Assembly (NCBI GenBank): GCA_949987565.1
Contig: OX465114.1
Location: forward strand, 806,001 to 870,000
Origin: Luidia sarsii
Taxonomy: Eukaryota > Echinodermata > Asteroidea > Paxillosida > Luidiidae
Length of the DNA: 64,000 nt
Direction of reading: 5' to 3'
The notes below the pieces were generated by a model. It searched no databases and was not told where the DNA came from. It worked only from the letters and a program-made list of their open reading frames with translations. Both the position numbers and the translations under genes were made by a program. Shown piece by piece: positions 49,001 to 62,400 of this stretch. Numbering within the stretch: position 1 is the stretch's first letter; each line of letters begins with the position of its first letter.

Positions 49001-52000
49001 CCAGGGTTCCTCCAAGGACAAGAGTTAAAGTTACTGAGTTTGGAGAACAATTTCTTTTGATGGTTTTCAACGGAAAGGCAACGACCCTTCATCTGTCTGA
49101 GTGTCAACTGTGTATTCATACGAGCGGACTTTGAATCGCAAATTTTGGAGGTGATGGGCAGAGATATATTCCTTGCGTGTTCATATCGTATTACATTTAA
49201 TGTTTTGATTCTTGAAACTTGGCTTAAAAGTAGCCCTAGGATTCCTCGAATGGCCTGAGTCAAAACATCTGAATTCGGAGTTAATTTCTATTCAAACATT
49301 TTCATGAGAAGGGAGCGACCCTACCTGTTTCTCTGAGTTGCCACTGTATAGTCGCTGGCATTATGGTCGACGGCAGAGAGTAACTGAGAAGGAAGATAGG
49401 GATTGCAAATTAATATTTTATTAAATATGATGATGACGAGATTCAAATTTGCCCTAGGAAGAGGTCTAGGGTTCCTCTAACGACAAGAGTTAAAGTTACT
49501 GAGTTTGGAGAACATTTCTTTTGATGGTTTTCCACGGAAAGGCAACGACCCTTCATCTGTCTGAGTGTCAACTGTGTATTCATACGAGCGGACTTTGAAT
49601 CGCAGATTTTGGAGGTGATTGGCAGAGATATATTCCTTGCGTGTTCATATCGTATTACATTTAATGTTTTGATTCTTGAAACTTGGCTTGAAAGTAGCCC
49701 TAGGATTCCTCGAATGGCCGGAGTCAAAACATCTGAATTCGGAGTCAATTTCTATTCAAACATTTTCAGGAGAAGGGAGCGACCCTACCTGTTTCTCTGA
49801 GCTGCTATTGTCCAGTCGCTGGCATTATGGTCGACGGCAGAGAGTAACTGAGTAGGAAGATAGGGTTTGCAAATTAATATTTCATTAAATATGATGATGA
49901 CGAGATTCAAATTTGCCCTAGGAAGAGGTCCAGGGTTCCTCCAAGGACAAGTGTTAAAGTTACTGAGTTTGGAGAACATTTTCTTTTGATGGTTTTCCAC
50001 GGAAAGGCAACGACCCTTCATCTGTCTGAGTGTCAACTGTGTATTCATACGAGCGGACTTTGAATCGCAAATTTTGGAGGTGATGGGCAGAGATATATTC
50101 CTTGCGTGTTCATATCGTATTACATTTAATGTTTTGATTCTTGAAACTTGGCTTGAAAGTAGCCCTAGGATTCCTGGAATGGCCTGAGTCAAAACTTCTG
50201 AATTCGGAGTCAATTTCTATTCAAACATTTTCAGGAGAAGGGAGCGAGCCTACCTGTTTCTCTGAGCTGCCATTGTCCAGTCGCTGGCATTATGGTCGAC
50301 GGTAGAGAGTAACTGAGTTGGAAGATAGGGTTTGCAAATTAATAGTTCATTAAATATGATGCTGACGAGATTCAAATTTGCCCTAGGAAGAGGTCTAGGG
50401 TTCCTCCAAGGACAAGTGTTAAAGTTACTGAGTTTGGAGAACATTTTCTTTTGATGGTTTTCCACGGAAAGGCAACGACCCTTCATCTGTCTGAGTGTCA
50501 GCTGTGTATTTATACCAGCGGACGTAGATTCGCAGATTTTGGAGGTGATTGGCAGAGATATATTCCTTGCGTTTTCATATCGTATTACATTTAATGTTTT
50601 GATTCTTGACACTTGGCTTGAAAGTAGCCCTAGGATTCCTGGAATGGCCTGAGTCAAAACATCTGAATTCGGAGTCAATTTCTATTCAAAAATTTTCAGG
50701 AGAAAGGAGCGACCCTACCTGTTTCTCTGAGCTGCCATTGTCCAGTCGCTGGCATTATGGTCGACGGCAGAGAGTAACTGAGTAGCAAGATAGGGTTTGC
50801 AAAATAATATTTAATTAAATATGATGATGACGAGATTCAAATTTGCTCTAGGAAGAGGTCTAGGGTTCCTCTAACGACAAGTGTTAAAGTTACTGAGTTT
50901 GGAGAAAATTTCTTTTGATGGTTTTCCACGGAAAGGCAACGACCCTTCATCTGTCTGAGTGTCAACTGTGTATTCATACGAACGGACGTTGATTCGCAGA
51001 TTTTGGAGGTGATGGGCAGAGATATATTCCTTGCGTGTTCACATCGTATTACATTTTAGGTTTTGATTCTTGAAACTTGGCTTGAAAGTAGCTCTAGGAT
51101 TCCTCCAGTGGCCTGAGTCAAAACTTCTGAATTCGGAGTCAATTTATATTCAAACATTTTCAGGAGTAGGGAGCGAGCCTACCTGTTTCTCTGAGCTGCC
51201 ATTGTCCAGTCGCTGGCATTATGGTCGACGGTAGAGAGTGACTGAGAAGGAAGATAGGGTTTGCAAATTAATATTTCATTAAATATGATGATGATGAGAT
51301 TCAAATTTGCCCTAAGAAGAGGTCTAGGGTTCCTCTAACGACAAGAGTTAAAGTTACTCAGTTTGGAGAACATTTCTTTTGATGGTTTTCCACGGAAAGG
51401 CAACGACCCTTCATCTGTCTGAGTGTCAACTGTGTATTCATACGAGCGGACTTTGAATCTCAGATTTTCGAGGTGATTGGCAGAGATATATTCCTTGCGT
51501 GTTCACATCGTATTACATTTAATGTTTTGATTCTTGAAACTTGGCTTGAAAGTAGCCCTAGGATTCCTGGAATGGCCTGAGTCAAAACATCTGAATTCGG
51601 AGTCAATTTCTATTCAAAAATTTTCAGGAGAAAGGAGCGACCCTACCTGTTTCTCTGAGCTGCCATTGTCCAGTCGCTGGCATTATGGTCGACGGCAGAG
51701 AGTAACTGAGTAGCAAGATAGGGTTTGCAAAATAATATTTAATTAAATATGATGATGACGAGATTCAAATTTGCTCTAGGAAGAGGTCTAGGGTTCCTCT
51801 AACGACAAGTGTTAAAGTTACTGAGTTTGGAGAAAATTTCTTTTGATGGTTTTCCACGGAAAGGCAACGACCCTTCATCTGTCTGAGTGTCAACTGTGTA
51901 TTCATACGAACGGACGTTGATTCGCAGATTTTGGAGGTGATGGGCAGAGATATATTCCTTGCGTGTTCACATCGTATTACATTTTAGGTTTTGATTCTTG

Positions 52001-54843
52001 AAACTTGGCTTGAAAGTAGCTCTAGGATTCCTGCAGTGGCCTGAGTCAAAACTTCTGAATTCGGAGTCAATTTCTATTCAAACATTTTCAGGAGAAGGGA
52101 GCGAGCCTACCTGTTTTTTCTGAGCTGCCATTGTCCAGTCACTGGCATTATGGTCGACGGCAGAGAGTAACTGAGTTGGAAGATAGGGTTTGCAAAATAA
52201 TATTTAATTAAATATGATGATGACGAGATTCAAATTTGCCCTAGGAAGAGGTCTAGGGTTCCTCTAACGACAAGTGTTAAAGTTACTGAGTTTGGAGAAC
52301 TTTTTCTTTTGATGGTTTTCCACGGAAAGGCAGCGACCCTTCATCTGTCTGAGTGTCAACTGTGTATTCATACGAACGGACGTTGATTCGCAGATTTTGG
52401 AGGTGATGGGCAGAGATATATTCCTTGCGTGTTCACATCGTATTACATTTTAGGTTTTGATTCTTGAAACTTGGCTTGAAAGTAGCTCTAGGATTCCTCC
52501 AGTGGCCTGAGTCAAAACTTCTGAATTCGGAGTCAATTTATATTCAAACATTTTCAGGAGTAGGGAGCGAGCCTACCTGTTTCTCAGAGCTGCCATTGTC
52601 CAGTCGCTGGCATTATGGTCGACGGTAGAGAGTGACTGAGAAGGAAGATAGGGTTTGCAAATTAATATTTCATTAAATATGATGATGATGAGATTCAAAT
52701 TTGCCCTAAGAAGAGGTCTAGGGTTCCTCTAACAACAAGAGTTAAAGTTACTCAGTTTGGAGAACATTTCTTTTGATGGTTTTCCACGGAAAGGCAACGA
52801 CCCTTCATCTGTCTGAGTGTCAACTGTGTATTCATACGAGCGGACTTTGAATCTCAGATTTTCGAGGTGATTGGCAGAGATATATTCCTTGCGTGTTCAC
52901 ATCGTATTACATTTAATGTTTTGATTCTTGAAACTTGGCTTGAAAGTAGCCCTAGGATTCCTGGAATGGCCTGAGTCAAAACATCTGAATTCGGAGTCAA
53001 TTTCTATTCAAAAATTTTCAGGAGAAAGGAGCGACCCTACCTGTTTCTCTGAGCTGCCATTGTCCAGTCGCTGGCATTATGGTCGACGGCAGAGAGTAAC
53101 TGAGTAGCAAGATAGGGTTTGCAAAATAATATTTAATTAAATATGATGATGACGAGATTCAAATTTGCTCTAGGAAGAGGTCTAGGGTTCCTCTAACGAC
53201 AAGTGTTAAAGTTACTGAGTTTGGAGAAAATTTCTTTTGATGGTTTTCCACGGAAAGGCAACGACCCTTCATCTGTCTGAGTGTCAACTGTGTATTCATA
53301 CGAACGGACGTTGATTCGCAGATTTTGGAGGTGATGGGCAGAGATATATTCCTTGCGTGTTCACATCGTATTACATTTTAGGTTTTGATTCTTGAAACTT
53401 GGCTTGAAAGTAGCTCTAGGATTCCTGCAGTGGCCTGAGTCAAAACTTCTGAATTCGGAGTCAATTTCTATTCAAACATTTTCAGGAGAAGGGAGCGAGC
53501 CTACCTGTTTCTCTGAGCTGCCATTGTCCAGTCGCTGGCATTATGGTCGACGGTAGAGAGTGACTGAGTTGGAAGATAGGGTTTGCAAATTAATAGTTCA
53601 TTAAATATGATGCTGACGAGATTCAAATTTGCCCTAGGAAGAGGTCTAGGGTTCCTCCAAGGACAAGAGTTAAAGTTACTGAGTTTGGAGAACATTTTCT
53701 TTTGATGGTTTTCCACGGAAAGGCAACGACCCTTCATCTGTCTGAGTGTCAACTGTGTATTCATACGAGCGGACGTAGATTCGCAGATTTTTGATCTGAT
53801 GGGCAGAGATATATTCCTAGAGTTGTATTATCGTATTACAATTTAGGTTTTGGTTCTTGAAACTTGGCCTGAAAGTAGCCCTAGGATTCCTCGAATGGCC
53901 TGAGTCAAAACATCTGAATTCGTAGTCAATTTCTATTCAAACATTTTCAGGAGAAGGGAGCAACCCTACCTGTTTCTCTGAGCTGCCAATGTCCAGTCGC
54001 TGGCATTATGGTCGACGGCAGAGAGTAACTGAGTAGGAAGATAGGGTTTGCAAATTAATATTTCATTAAATATGATAATGAAAAGATTCAAATTTGCCCT
54101 AGGAAGAGGTCTAGGGTTCCTCTAACGACAAGAGTTAAAAGTACTGAGTTTTGAGAACATTTCTTTTGATGGTTTTCCACGGAAAGGCAACGACCCTTCA
54201 TCTGTCTGAGTGTCAACTGTGTATTCATACGAGCGGACTTTGAATCGCAGATTTTGGAGGTGATGGGCAGAGATATATTCCTTGCGTGTTCATATCGTAT
54301 TACATTTAATGTTTTGATTCTTGAAACTTGGCTTGAAAGTAGCCCTAGGATTCCTGGAATGGCCTGAGTCAAAACATCTGAACTCGGAGTCAATTTCTAT
54401 TCAAAAATTTTCAGGAGAAGGGAGCGACCCTACCTGTTTCTCTGAGCTGCCATTGTCCAGTCGCTGGCATTATGGTCGATGGCAGAGAGTAACTGAGTAG
54501 CAAGATAGGGTTTGGAAAATAATATTTAATTAAATATGATGCTGACAAGATTCAAATTTGCCCTAAGAAGAGGTCTAGGGTTCCTCTAACGACAAGAGTT
54601 AAAGTTACTGAGTTTGGAGAACTTTTTCTTTTGATGGTTTTCCACGGAAAGGCAGCGACCCTTCATCTGTCTGAGTGTCAACTGTGTATTCATACGAACG
54701 GACGTTGATTCGCAGATTTTGGAGGTGATGGGCAGAGATATATTCCTTGCGTGTTCACATCGTATTACATTTTAGGTTTTGATTCTTGAAACTTGGCTTG
54801 AAAGTAGCTCTAGGATTCCTCCAGTGGCCTGAGTCAAAACTTC
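46090..54843 (+). repeat. Mosaic satellite stretch
   Basis: About 19 monomers with short-range duplications instead of one clean block. GTAGCAAGATAGGG followed by GCAAAATAATATTT recurs near 50783, 51711 and 53105 (shifts about 928 and 1394 bp). The monomer at about 47020-47570 carries variants otherwise seen only at about 8500-9050. At about 50521 a monomer starts as the GTAGATTCG class and continues as the GGAGGTGATTGGC class, a recombinant. No non-satellite DNA is present. Confidence 0.75.
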
Positions 54844-57800
54844 TGAATTCGGAGTCAATTTATATTCAAACATTTTCAGGAGTAGGGAGCGAGCCTACCT
54901 GTTTCTCTGAGCTGCCATTGTCCAGTCGCTGGCATTATGGTCGACGGTAGAGAGTGACTGAGAAGGAAGATAGGGTTTGCAAATTAATATTTCATTAAAT
55001 ATGATGATGATGAGATTCAAATTTGCCCTAAGAAGAGGTCTAGGGTTCCTCTAACGACAAGAGTTAAAGTTACTCAGTTTGGAGAACATTTCTTTTGATG
55101 GTTTTCCACGGAAAGGCAACGACCCTTCATCTGTCTGAGTGTCAACTGTGTATTCATACGAGCGGACTTTGAATCTCAGATTTTCGAGGTGATTGGCAGA
55201 GATATATTCCTTGCGTGTTCACATCGTATTACATTTAATGTTTTGATTCTTGAAACTTGGCTTGAAAGTAGCCCTAGGATTCCTGGAATGGCCTGAGTCA
55301 AAACATCTGAATTCGGAGTCAATTTCTATTCAAACATTTTCAGGAGAAGGGAGCGAGCCTACCTGTTTCTCTGAGCTGCCATTGTCCAGTCGCTGGCATT
55401 ATGGTCGACGGTAGAGAGTAACTGAGTTGGAAGATAGGGTTTGCAAATTAATAGTTCATTAAATATGATGCTGACGAGATTCAAATTTGCCCTAGGAAGA
55501 GGTCTAAGGGTTCCTCCAAGGACAAGTGTTAAAGTTACTGAGTTTGGAGAACATTTTCTTTTGATGGTTTTCCACGGAAAGGCAACGACCCTTCATCTGT
55601 CTGAGTGGCAGCTGTGTATTCATACGAGCGGACGTAGATTCGCAGATTTTTTATCTGATGGTCAGAGATATATTCCTATAGTTGTATTATCGTATTACAA
55701 TTTAGGTTTTGGTTCTTGAAACTTGGCCTGAAAGTAGCCCTAGGATTCCTCGAATGGCCTGAGTCAAAATATCTGAATTCAGAGTCAATTTCTATTCAAA
55801 CATTTTCAGGAGAAGGGAGCGACCCTACCTGTTTCTCTGAGCTGCTATTGTCCAGTCGCTGGCATTATGGTCGACGGCAGAGAGTAACTGAGTAGGAAGA
55901 TAGGGTTTGCAAATTAATATTTCTTTAAATATGATGATGACGAGATTCAAATTTGCCCTAGGAAGAGGTCTAGGGTTCCTCTAACGACAAGAGTTAAAGT
56001 TACTGAGTTTGGAGAACATTTCTTTTGATGGTTTTCCACGGAAAGGCAACGACCCTTCATCTGTCTGAGTGTCAACTGTGTATTCATACGAGCGGACTTT
56101 GAATCGCAGATTTTAGAGGTGATGGGCAGAGATATATTCCTTGCGTGTTCATATCGTATTTCATTTAAGGTTTTGATTCTTGAAACTTGGCTTGAAAGTA
56201 GCCCTAGGATTCCTGGAATGGCCTGAGTCAAAACATCTGAATTCGGAGTCAATTTCTATTCAAACATTTTCATGAGAAGGGAGCGACCCTACCTGTTTCT
56301 CTTAGCTGCCACTGTATAGTCGCTGGCATTATGGTCGACGGCAGAGAGTAACTGAGTTGGAAGATAGAGTTTGCAAATTAATAGTTCATTAAATATGATG
56401 CTGACGAGATTCAAATTTGCCCTAGGAAGAGGTCCAGGGTTCCTCCAAGGACAAGTGTTAAAGTTACTGAGTTTGGAGAACATTTTCTTTTGATGGTTTT
56501 CCACGGAAAGGCAACGACCCTTCATCTGTCTGAGTGTCAACTGTGTATTCATACGAGCGGACGTAGATTCGCAGATTTTTGATCTGATGGGCAGAGATAT
56601 ATTCCTAGAGTTGTATTATCGTATTACTATTTAGGTTTTGGTTCTTGAAACTTGGCCTAAAAGTAGCCCTAGGATTCCTGGAATGGCCTGAGTCAAAACA
56701 TCTGAATTCGGAGTCAATTTCTATTCAAACATTTTCAGGAGAAGGGAGCGACCCTACCTGTTTCTCTGAGCTGCCATTGTCCAGTCGCTGGCATTATGGT
56801 CGACGGCAGAGAGTAACTGAGTAGGAAGATAGGGTTTGCAAATTAATATTTCATAAAATATGATGATGACGAGATTCAAATTTGCCCTAGGAAGAGGTCT
56901 AGGGTTCCTCTAACGACAAGAGTTAAAAGTACTGAGTTTGGAGAACATTTCTTTTGATGGTTTTCCACGGAAAGGCAACGACCCTTCATCTGTCTGAGTG
57001 TCAACTGTGTATTCATACGAGCGGACGTTGATTCGCAGATTTTGGAGGTGATGGGCAGAGATATATTCCTTGCGTGTTCATATCATATTACATTTTAGGT
57101 TTTGATTCTTGAAACTTGGCTTGAAAGTAGCCCTAGGAATCCTCCAGTGGCCTGAGTCAAAACATCTGAATTCGGAGTCAATTTATATTCAAACATTTTC
57201 AGGAGTAGGGAGCGAGCCTACCTGTTTCTCTGAGCTGCCATTGTCCAGTCGCTGGCATTATGGTCGACGGTAGAGAGTGACTGAGAAGGAAGATAGGGTT
57301 TGCAAATTAATATTTCATTAAATATGATGATGATGAGATTCAAATTTGCCCTAAGAAGAGGTCTAGGGTTCCTCTAACGACAAGAGTTAAAGTTACTCAG
57401 TTTGGAGAACATTTCTTTTGATGGTTTTCCACGGAAAGGCAACGACCCTTCATCTGTCTGAGTGTCAACTGTGTATTCATACGAGCGGACTTTGAATCTC
57501 AGATTTTCGAGGTGATTGGCAGAGATATATTCCTTGCGTGTTCACATCGTATTACATTTAATGTTTTGATTCTTGAAACTTGGCTTGAAAGTAGCCCTAG
57601 GATTCCTGGAATGGCCTGAGTCAAAACATCTGAATTCGGAGTCAATTTCTATTCAAACATTTTCAGGAGAAGGGAGCGAGCCTACCTGTTTCTCTGAGCT
57701 GCCATTGTCCAGTCGCTGGCATTATGGTCGACGGTAGAGAGTAACTGAGTTGGAAGATAGGGTTTGCAAATTAATAGTTCATTAAATATGATGCTGACGA

Positions 57801-59489
57801 GATTCAAATTTGCCCTAGGAAGAGGTCTAAGGGTTCCTCCAAGGACAAGTGTTAAAGTTACTGAGTTTGGAGAACATTTTCTTTTGATGGTTTTCCACGG
57901 AAAGGCAACGACCCTTCATCTGTCTGAGTGGCAGCTGTGTATTCATACGAGCGGACGTAGATTCGCAGATTTTTTATCTGATGGTCAGAGATATATTCCT
58001 ATAGTTGTATTATCGTATTACAATTTAGGTTTTGGTTCTTGAAACTTGGCCTGAAAGTAGCCCTAGGATTCCTCGAATGGCCTGAGTCAAAATATCTGAA
58101 TTCAGAGTCAATTTCTATTCAAACATTTTCAGGAGAAGGGAGCGACCCTACCTGTTTCTCTGAGCTGCTATTGTCCAGTCGCTGGCATTATGGTCGACGG
58201 CAGAGAGTAACTGAGTAGGAAGATAGGGTTTGCAAATTAATATTTCTTTAAATATGATGATGACGAGATTCAAATTTGCCCTAGGAAGAGGTCTAGGGTT
58301 CCTCTAACGACAAGAGTTAAAGTTACTGAGTTTGGAGAACATTTCTTTTGATGGTTTTCCACGGAAAGGCAACGACCCTTCATCTGTCTGAGTGTCAACT
58401 GTGTATTCATACGAGCGGACTTTGAATCGCAGATTTTAGAGGTGATGGGCAGAGATATATTCCTTGCGTGTTCATATCGTATTTCATTTAAGGTTTTGAT
58501 TCTTGAAACTTGGCTTGAAAGTAGCCCTAGGATTCCTGGAATGGCCTGAGTCAAAACATCTGAATTCGGAGTCAATTTCTATTCAAACATTTTCATGAGA
58601 AGGGAGCGACCCTACCTGTTTCTCTTAGCTGCCACTGTATAGTCGCTGGCATTATGGTCGACGGCAGAGAGTAACTGAGTTGGAAGATAGAGTTTGCAAA
58701 TTAATAGTTCATTAAATATGATGCTGACGAGATTCAAATTTGCCCTAGGAAGAGGTCCAGGGTTCCTCCAAGGACAAGTGTTAAAGTTACTGAGTTTGGA
58801 GAACATTTTCTTTTGATGGTTTTCCACGGAAAGGCAACGACCCTTCATCTGTCTGAGTGTCAACTGTGTATTCATACGAGCGGACGTAGATTCGCAGATT
58901 TTTGATCTGATGGGCAGAGATATATTCCTAGAGTTGTATTATCGTATTACTATTTAGGTTTTGGTTCTTGAAACTTGGCCTAAAAGTAGCCCTAGGATTC
59001 CTGGAATGGCCTGAGTCAAAACATCTGAATTCGGAGTCAATTTCTATTCAAACATTTTCAGGAGAAGGGAGCGACCCTACCTGTTTCTCTGAGCTGCCAT
59101 TGTCCAGTCGCTGGCATTATGGTCGACGGCAGAGAGTAACTGAGTAGGAAGATAGGGTTTGCAAATTAATATTTCATAAAATATGATGATGACGAGATTC
59201 AAATTTGCCCTAGGAAGAGGTCTAGGGTTCCTCTAACGACAAGAGTTAAAAGTACTGAGTTTGGAGAACATTTCTTTTGATGGTTTTCCACGGAAAGGCA
59301 ACGACCCTTCATCTGTCTGAGTGTCAACTGTGTATTCATACGAGCGGACGTTGATTCGCAGATTTTGGAGGTGATGGGCAGAGATATATTCCTTGCGTGT
59401 TCATATCATATTACATTTTAGGTTTTGATTCTTGAAACTTGGCTTGAAAGTAGCCCTAGGAATCCTCCAGTGGCCTGAGTCAAAACATC
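54844..59489 (+). repeat. Five-monomer higher-order repeat (2323 bp), two adjacent copies
   Basis: Copy 1 is about 54844-57166 and copy 2 about 57167-59489. Shared rare variants are CAGGAGTAGGGAGCG, CTCAGATTTTCGAGG, GGTCTAAGGGTTCC, GAGTGGCAGCTG, TTTTAGAGGTGATGG, GTATTTCATTTAAGG and CAAGATAGAGTTTGC-like forms. I saw no consistent difference between the copies. Being five monomers long, the unit cannot keep a strict type 1/type 2 alternation across copies. Confidence 0.85.
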
Positions 59490-62400
59490 TGAATTCGGAG
59501 TCAATTTCTATTCAAAAATTTTCAGGAGAAGGGAGCGACCCTACCTGTTTTTTCTGAGCTGCCATTGTCCAGTCACTGGCATTATGGTCGACGGCAGAGA
59601 GTAACTGAGTTGGAAGATAGGGTTTGCAAATTAATATTTCATTAAATATGATGATGACGAGATTCAAATTTGCCCTAGGAAGAGGTCTAGGGTTCCTCTA
59701 ACGACAAGTGTTAAAGTTACTGAGTTTGGAGAACTTTTTCTTTTGATGGTTTTCCACGGAAAGGCAGCGACCCTTCATCTGTCTGAGTGTCAACTGTGTA
59801 TTCATACGAACGGACGTTGATTCGCAGATTTTGGAGGTGATGGGCAGAGATATATTCCTTGCGTGTTCACATCGTATTACATTTTAGGTTTTGATTCTTG
59901 AAACTTGGCTTGAAAGTAGCTCTAGGATTCCTCCAGTGGCCTGAGTCAAAACTTCTGAATTCGGAGTCAATTTATATTCAAACATTTTCAGGAGTAGGGA
60001 GCGAGCCTACCTGTTTCTCTGAGCTGCCATTGTCCAGTCGCTGGCATTATGGTCGACGGTAGAGAGTGACTGAGAAGGAAGATAGGGTTTGCAAATTAAT
60101 ATTTCATTAAATATGATGATGATGAGATTCAAATTTGCCCTAAGAAGAGGTCTAGGGTTCCTCTAACGACAAGAGTTAAAGTTACTCAGTTTGGAGAACA
60201 TTTCTTTTGATGGTTTTCCACGGAAAGGCAACGACCCTTCATCTGTCTGAGTGTCAACTGTGTATTCATACGAGCGGACTTTGAATCTCAGATTTTCGAG
60301 GTGATTGGCAGAGATATATTCCTTGCGTGTTCACATCGTATTACATTTAATGTTTTGATTCTTGAAACTTGGCTTGAAAGTAGCCCTAGGATTCCTGGAA
60401 TGGCCTGAGTCAAAACATCTGAATTCGGAGTCAATTTCTATTCAAACATTTTCAGGAGAAGGGAGCGAGCCTACCTGTTTCTCTGAGCTGCCATTGTCCA
60501 GTCGCTGGCATTATGGTCGACGGTAGAGAGTAACTGAGTTGGAAGATAGGGTTTGCAAATTAATAGTTCATTAAATATGATGCTGACGAGATTCAAATTT
60601 GCCCTAGGAAGAGGTCTAAGGGTTCCTACAAGGACAAGTGTTAAAGTTACTGAGTTTGGAGAACATTTTCTTTTGATGGTTTTCCACGGAAAGGCAACGA
60701 CCCTTCATCTGTCTGAGTGTCAGCTGTGTATTCATACGAGCGGACGTAGATTCGCAGATTTTTTATCTGATGGTCAGAGATATATTCCTATAGTTGTATT
60801 ATCGTATTACAATTTAGGTTTTGGTTCTTGAAACTTGGCCTGAAAGTAGCCCTAGGATTCCTCGAATGGCCTGAGTCAAAATATCTGAATTCAGAGTCAA
60901 TTTCTATTCAAACATTTTCAGGAGAAGGGAGCGACCCTACCTGTTTCTCTGAGCTGCCATTGTCCAGTCGCTGGCATTATGGTCGACGGCAGAGAGTAAC
61001 TGAGTAGGAAGATAGGGTTTGCAAATTAATATTTCATAAAATATGATGATGACGAGATTCAAATTTGCCCTAGGAAGAGGTCTAGGGTTCCTCTAACGAC
61101 AAGAGTTAAAAGTACTGAGTTTGGAGAACATTTCTTTTGATGGTTTTCCACGGAAAGGCAACGACCCTTCATCTGTCTGAGTGTCAACTGTGTATTCATA
61201 CGAGAGGACTTTGAATCGCAGATTTTGGAGGTGATGGGCAGAGATATATTCCTTGCGTGTTCATATCGTATTACATTTAATGTTTTGATTCTTGAAACTT
61301 GGCTTGAAAGTAGCCCTAGGATTCCTGGAATGGCCTGAGTCAAAACATCTGAACTCGGAGTCAATTTCTATTCAAAAATTTTCAGGAGAAGGGAACGACC
61401 CTACCTGTTTCTCTGAGCTGCCATTGTCCAGTCGCTGGCATTATGGTCGACGGCAGAGAGTAACTGAGTAGCAAGATAGGGTTTGGAAAATAATATTTAA
61501 TTAAATATGATGCTGACAAGATTCAAATTTGCCCTAAGAAGAGGTCTAGGGTTCCTCTAACGACAAGAGTTAAAGTTACTGAGTTTGGAGAACATTTCTT
61601 TTGATGGTTTTCCACGGAAAGGCAACGACCCTTCATCTGTCTGAGTGTCAACTGTGTATTCATACGAGCGGACGTTGATTCGCAGATTTTGGAGGTGATG
61701 GGCAGAGATATATTCCTTGCGTGTTCATATCATATTACATTTTAGGTTTTGATTCTTGAAACTTGGCTTGAAAGTAGCCCTAGGATTCCTCCAGTGGCCT
61801 GAGTCAAAACATCTGAATTCGGAGTCAATTTCTATTCAAAAATTTTCAGGAGAAGGGAGCGACCCTACCTGTTTTTTCTGAGCTGCCATTGTCCAGTCAC
61901 TGGCATTATGGTCGACGGCAGAGAGTAACTGAGTTGGAAGATAGGGTTTGCAAATTAATATTTCATTAAATATGATGATGACGAGATTCAAATTTGCCCT
62001 AGGAAGAGGTCTAGGGTTCCTCTAACGACAAGTGTTAAAGTTACTGAGTTTGGAGAACTTTTTCTTTTGATGGTTTTCCACGGAAAGGCAGCGACCCTTC
62101 ATCTGTCTGAGTGTCAACTGTGTATTCATACGAACGGACGTTGATTCGCAGATTTTGGAGGTGATGGGCAGAGATATATTCCTTGCGTGTTCACATCGTA
62201 TTACATTTTAGGTTTTGATTCTTGAAACTTGGCTTGAAAGTAGCTCTAGGATTCCTCCAGTGGCCTGAGTCAAAACTTCTGAATTCGGAGTCAATTTATA
62301 TTCAAACATTTTCAGGAGTAGGGAGCGAGCCTACCTGTTTCTCTGAGCTGCCATTGTCCAGTCGCTGGCATTATGGTCGACGGTAGAGAGTGACTGAGAA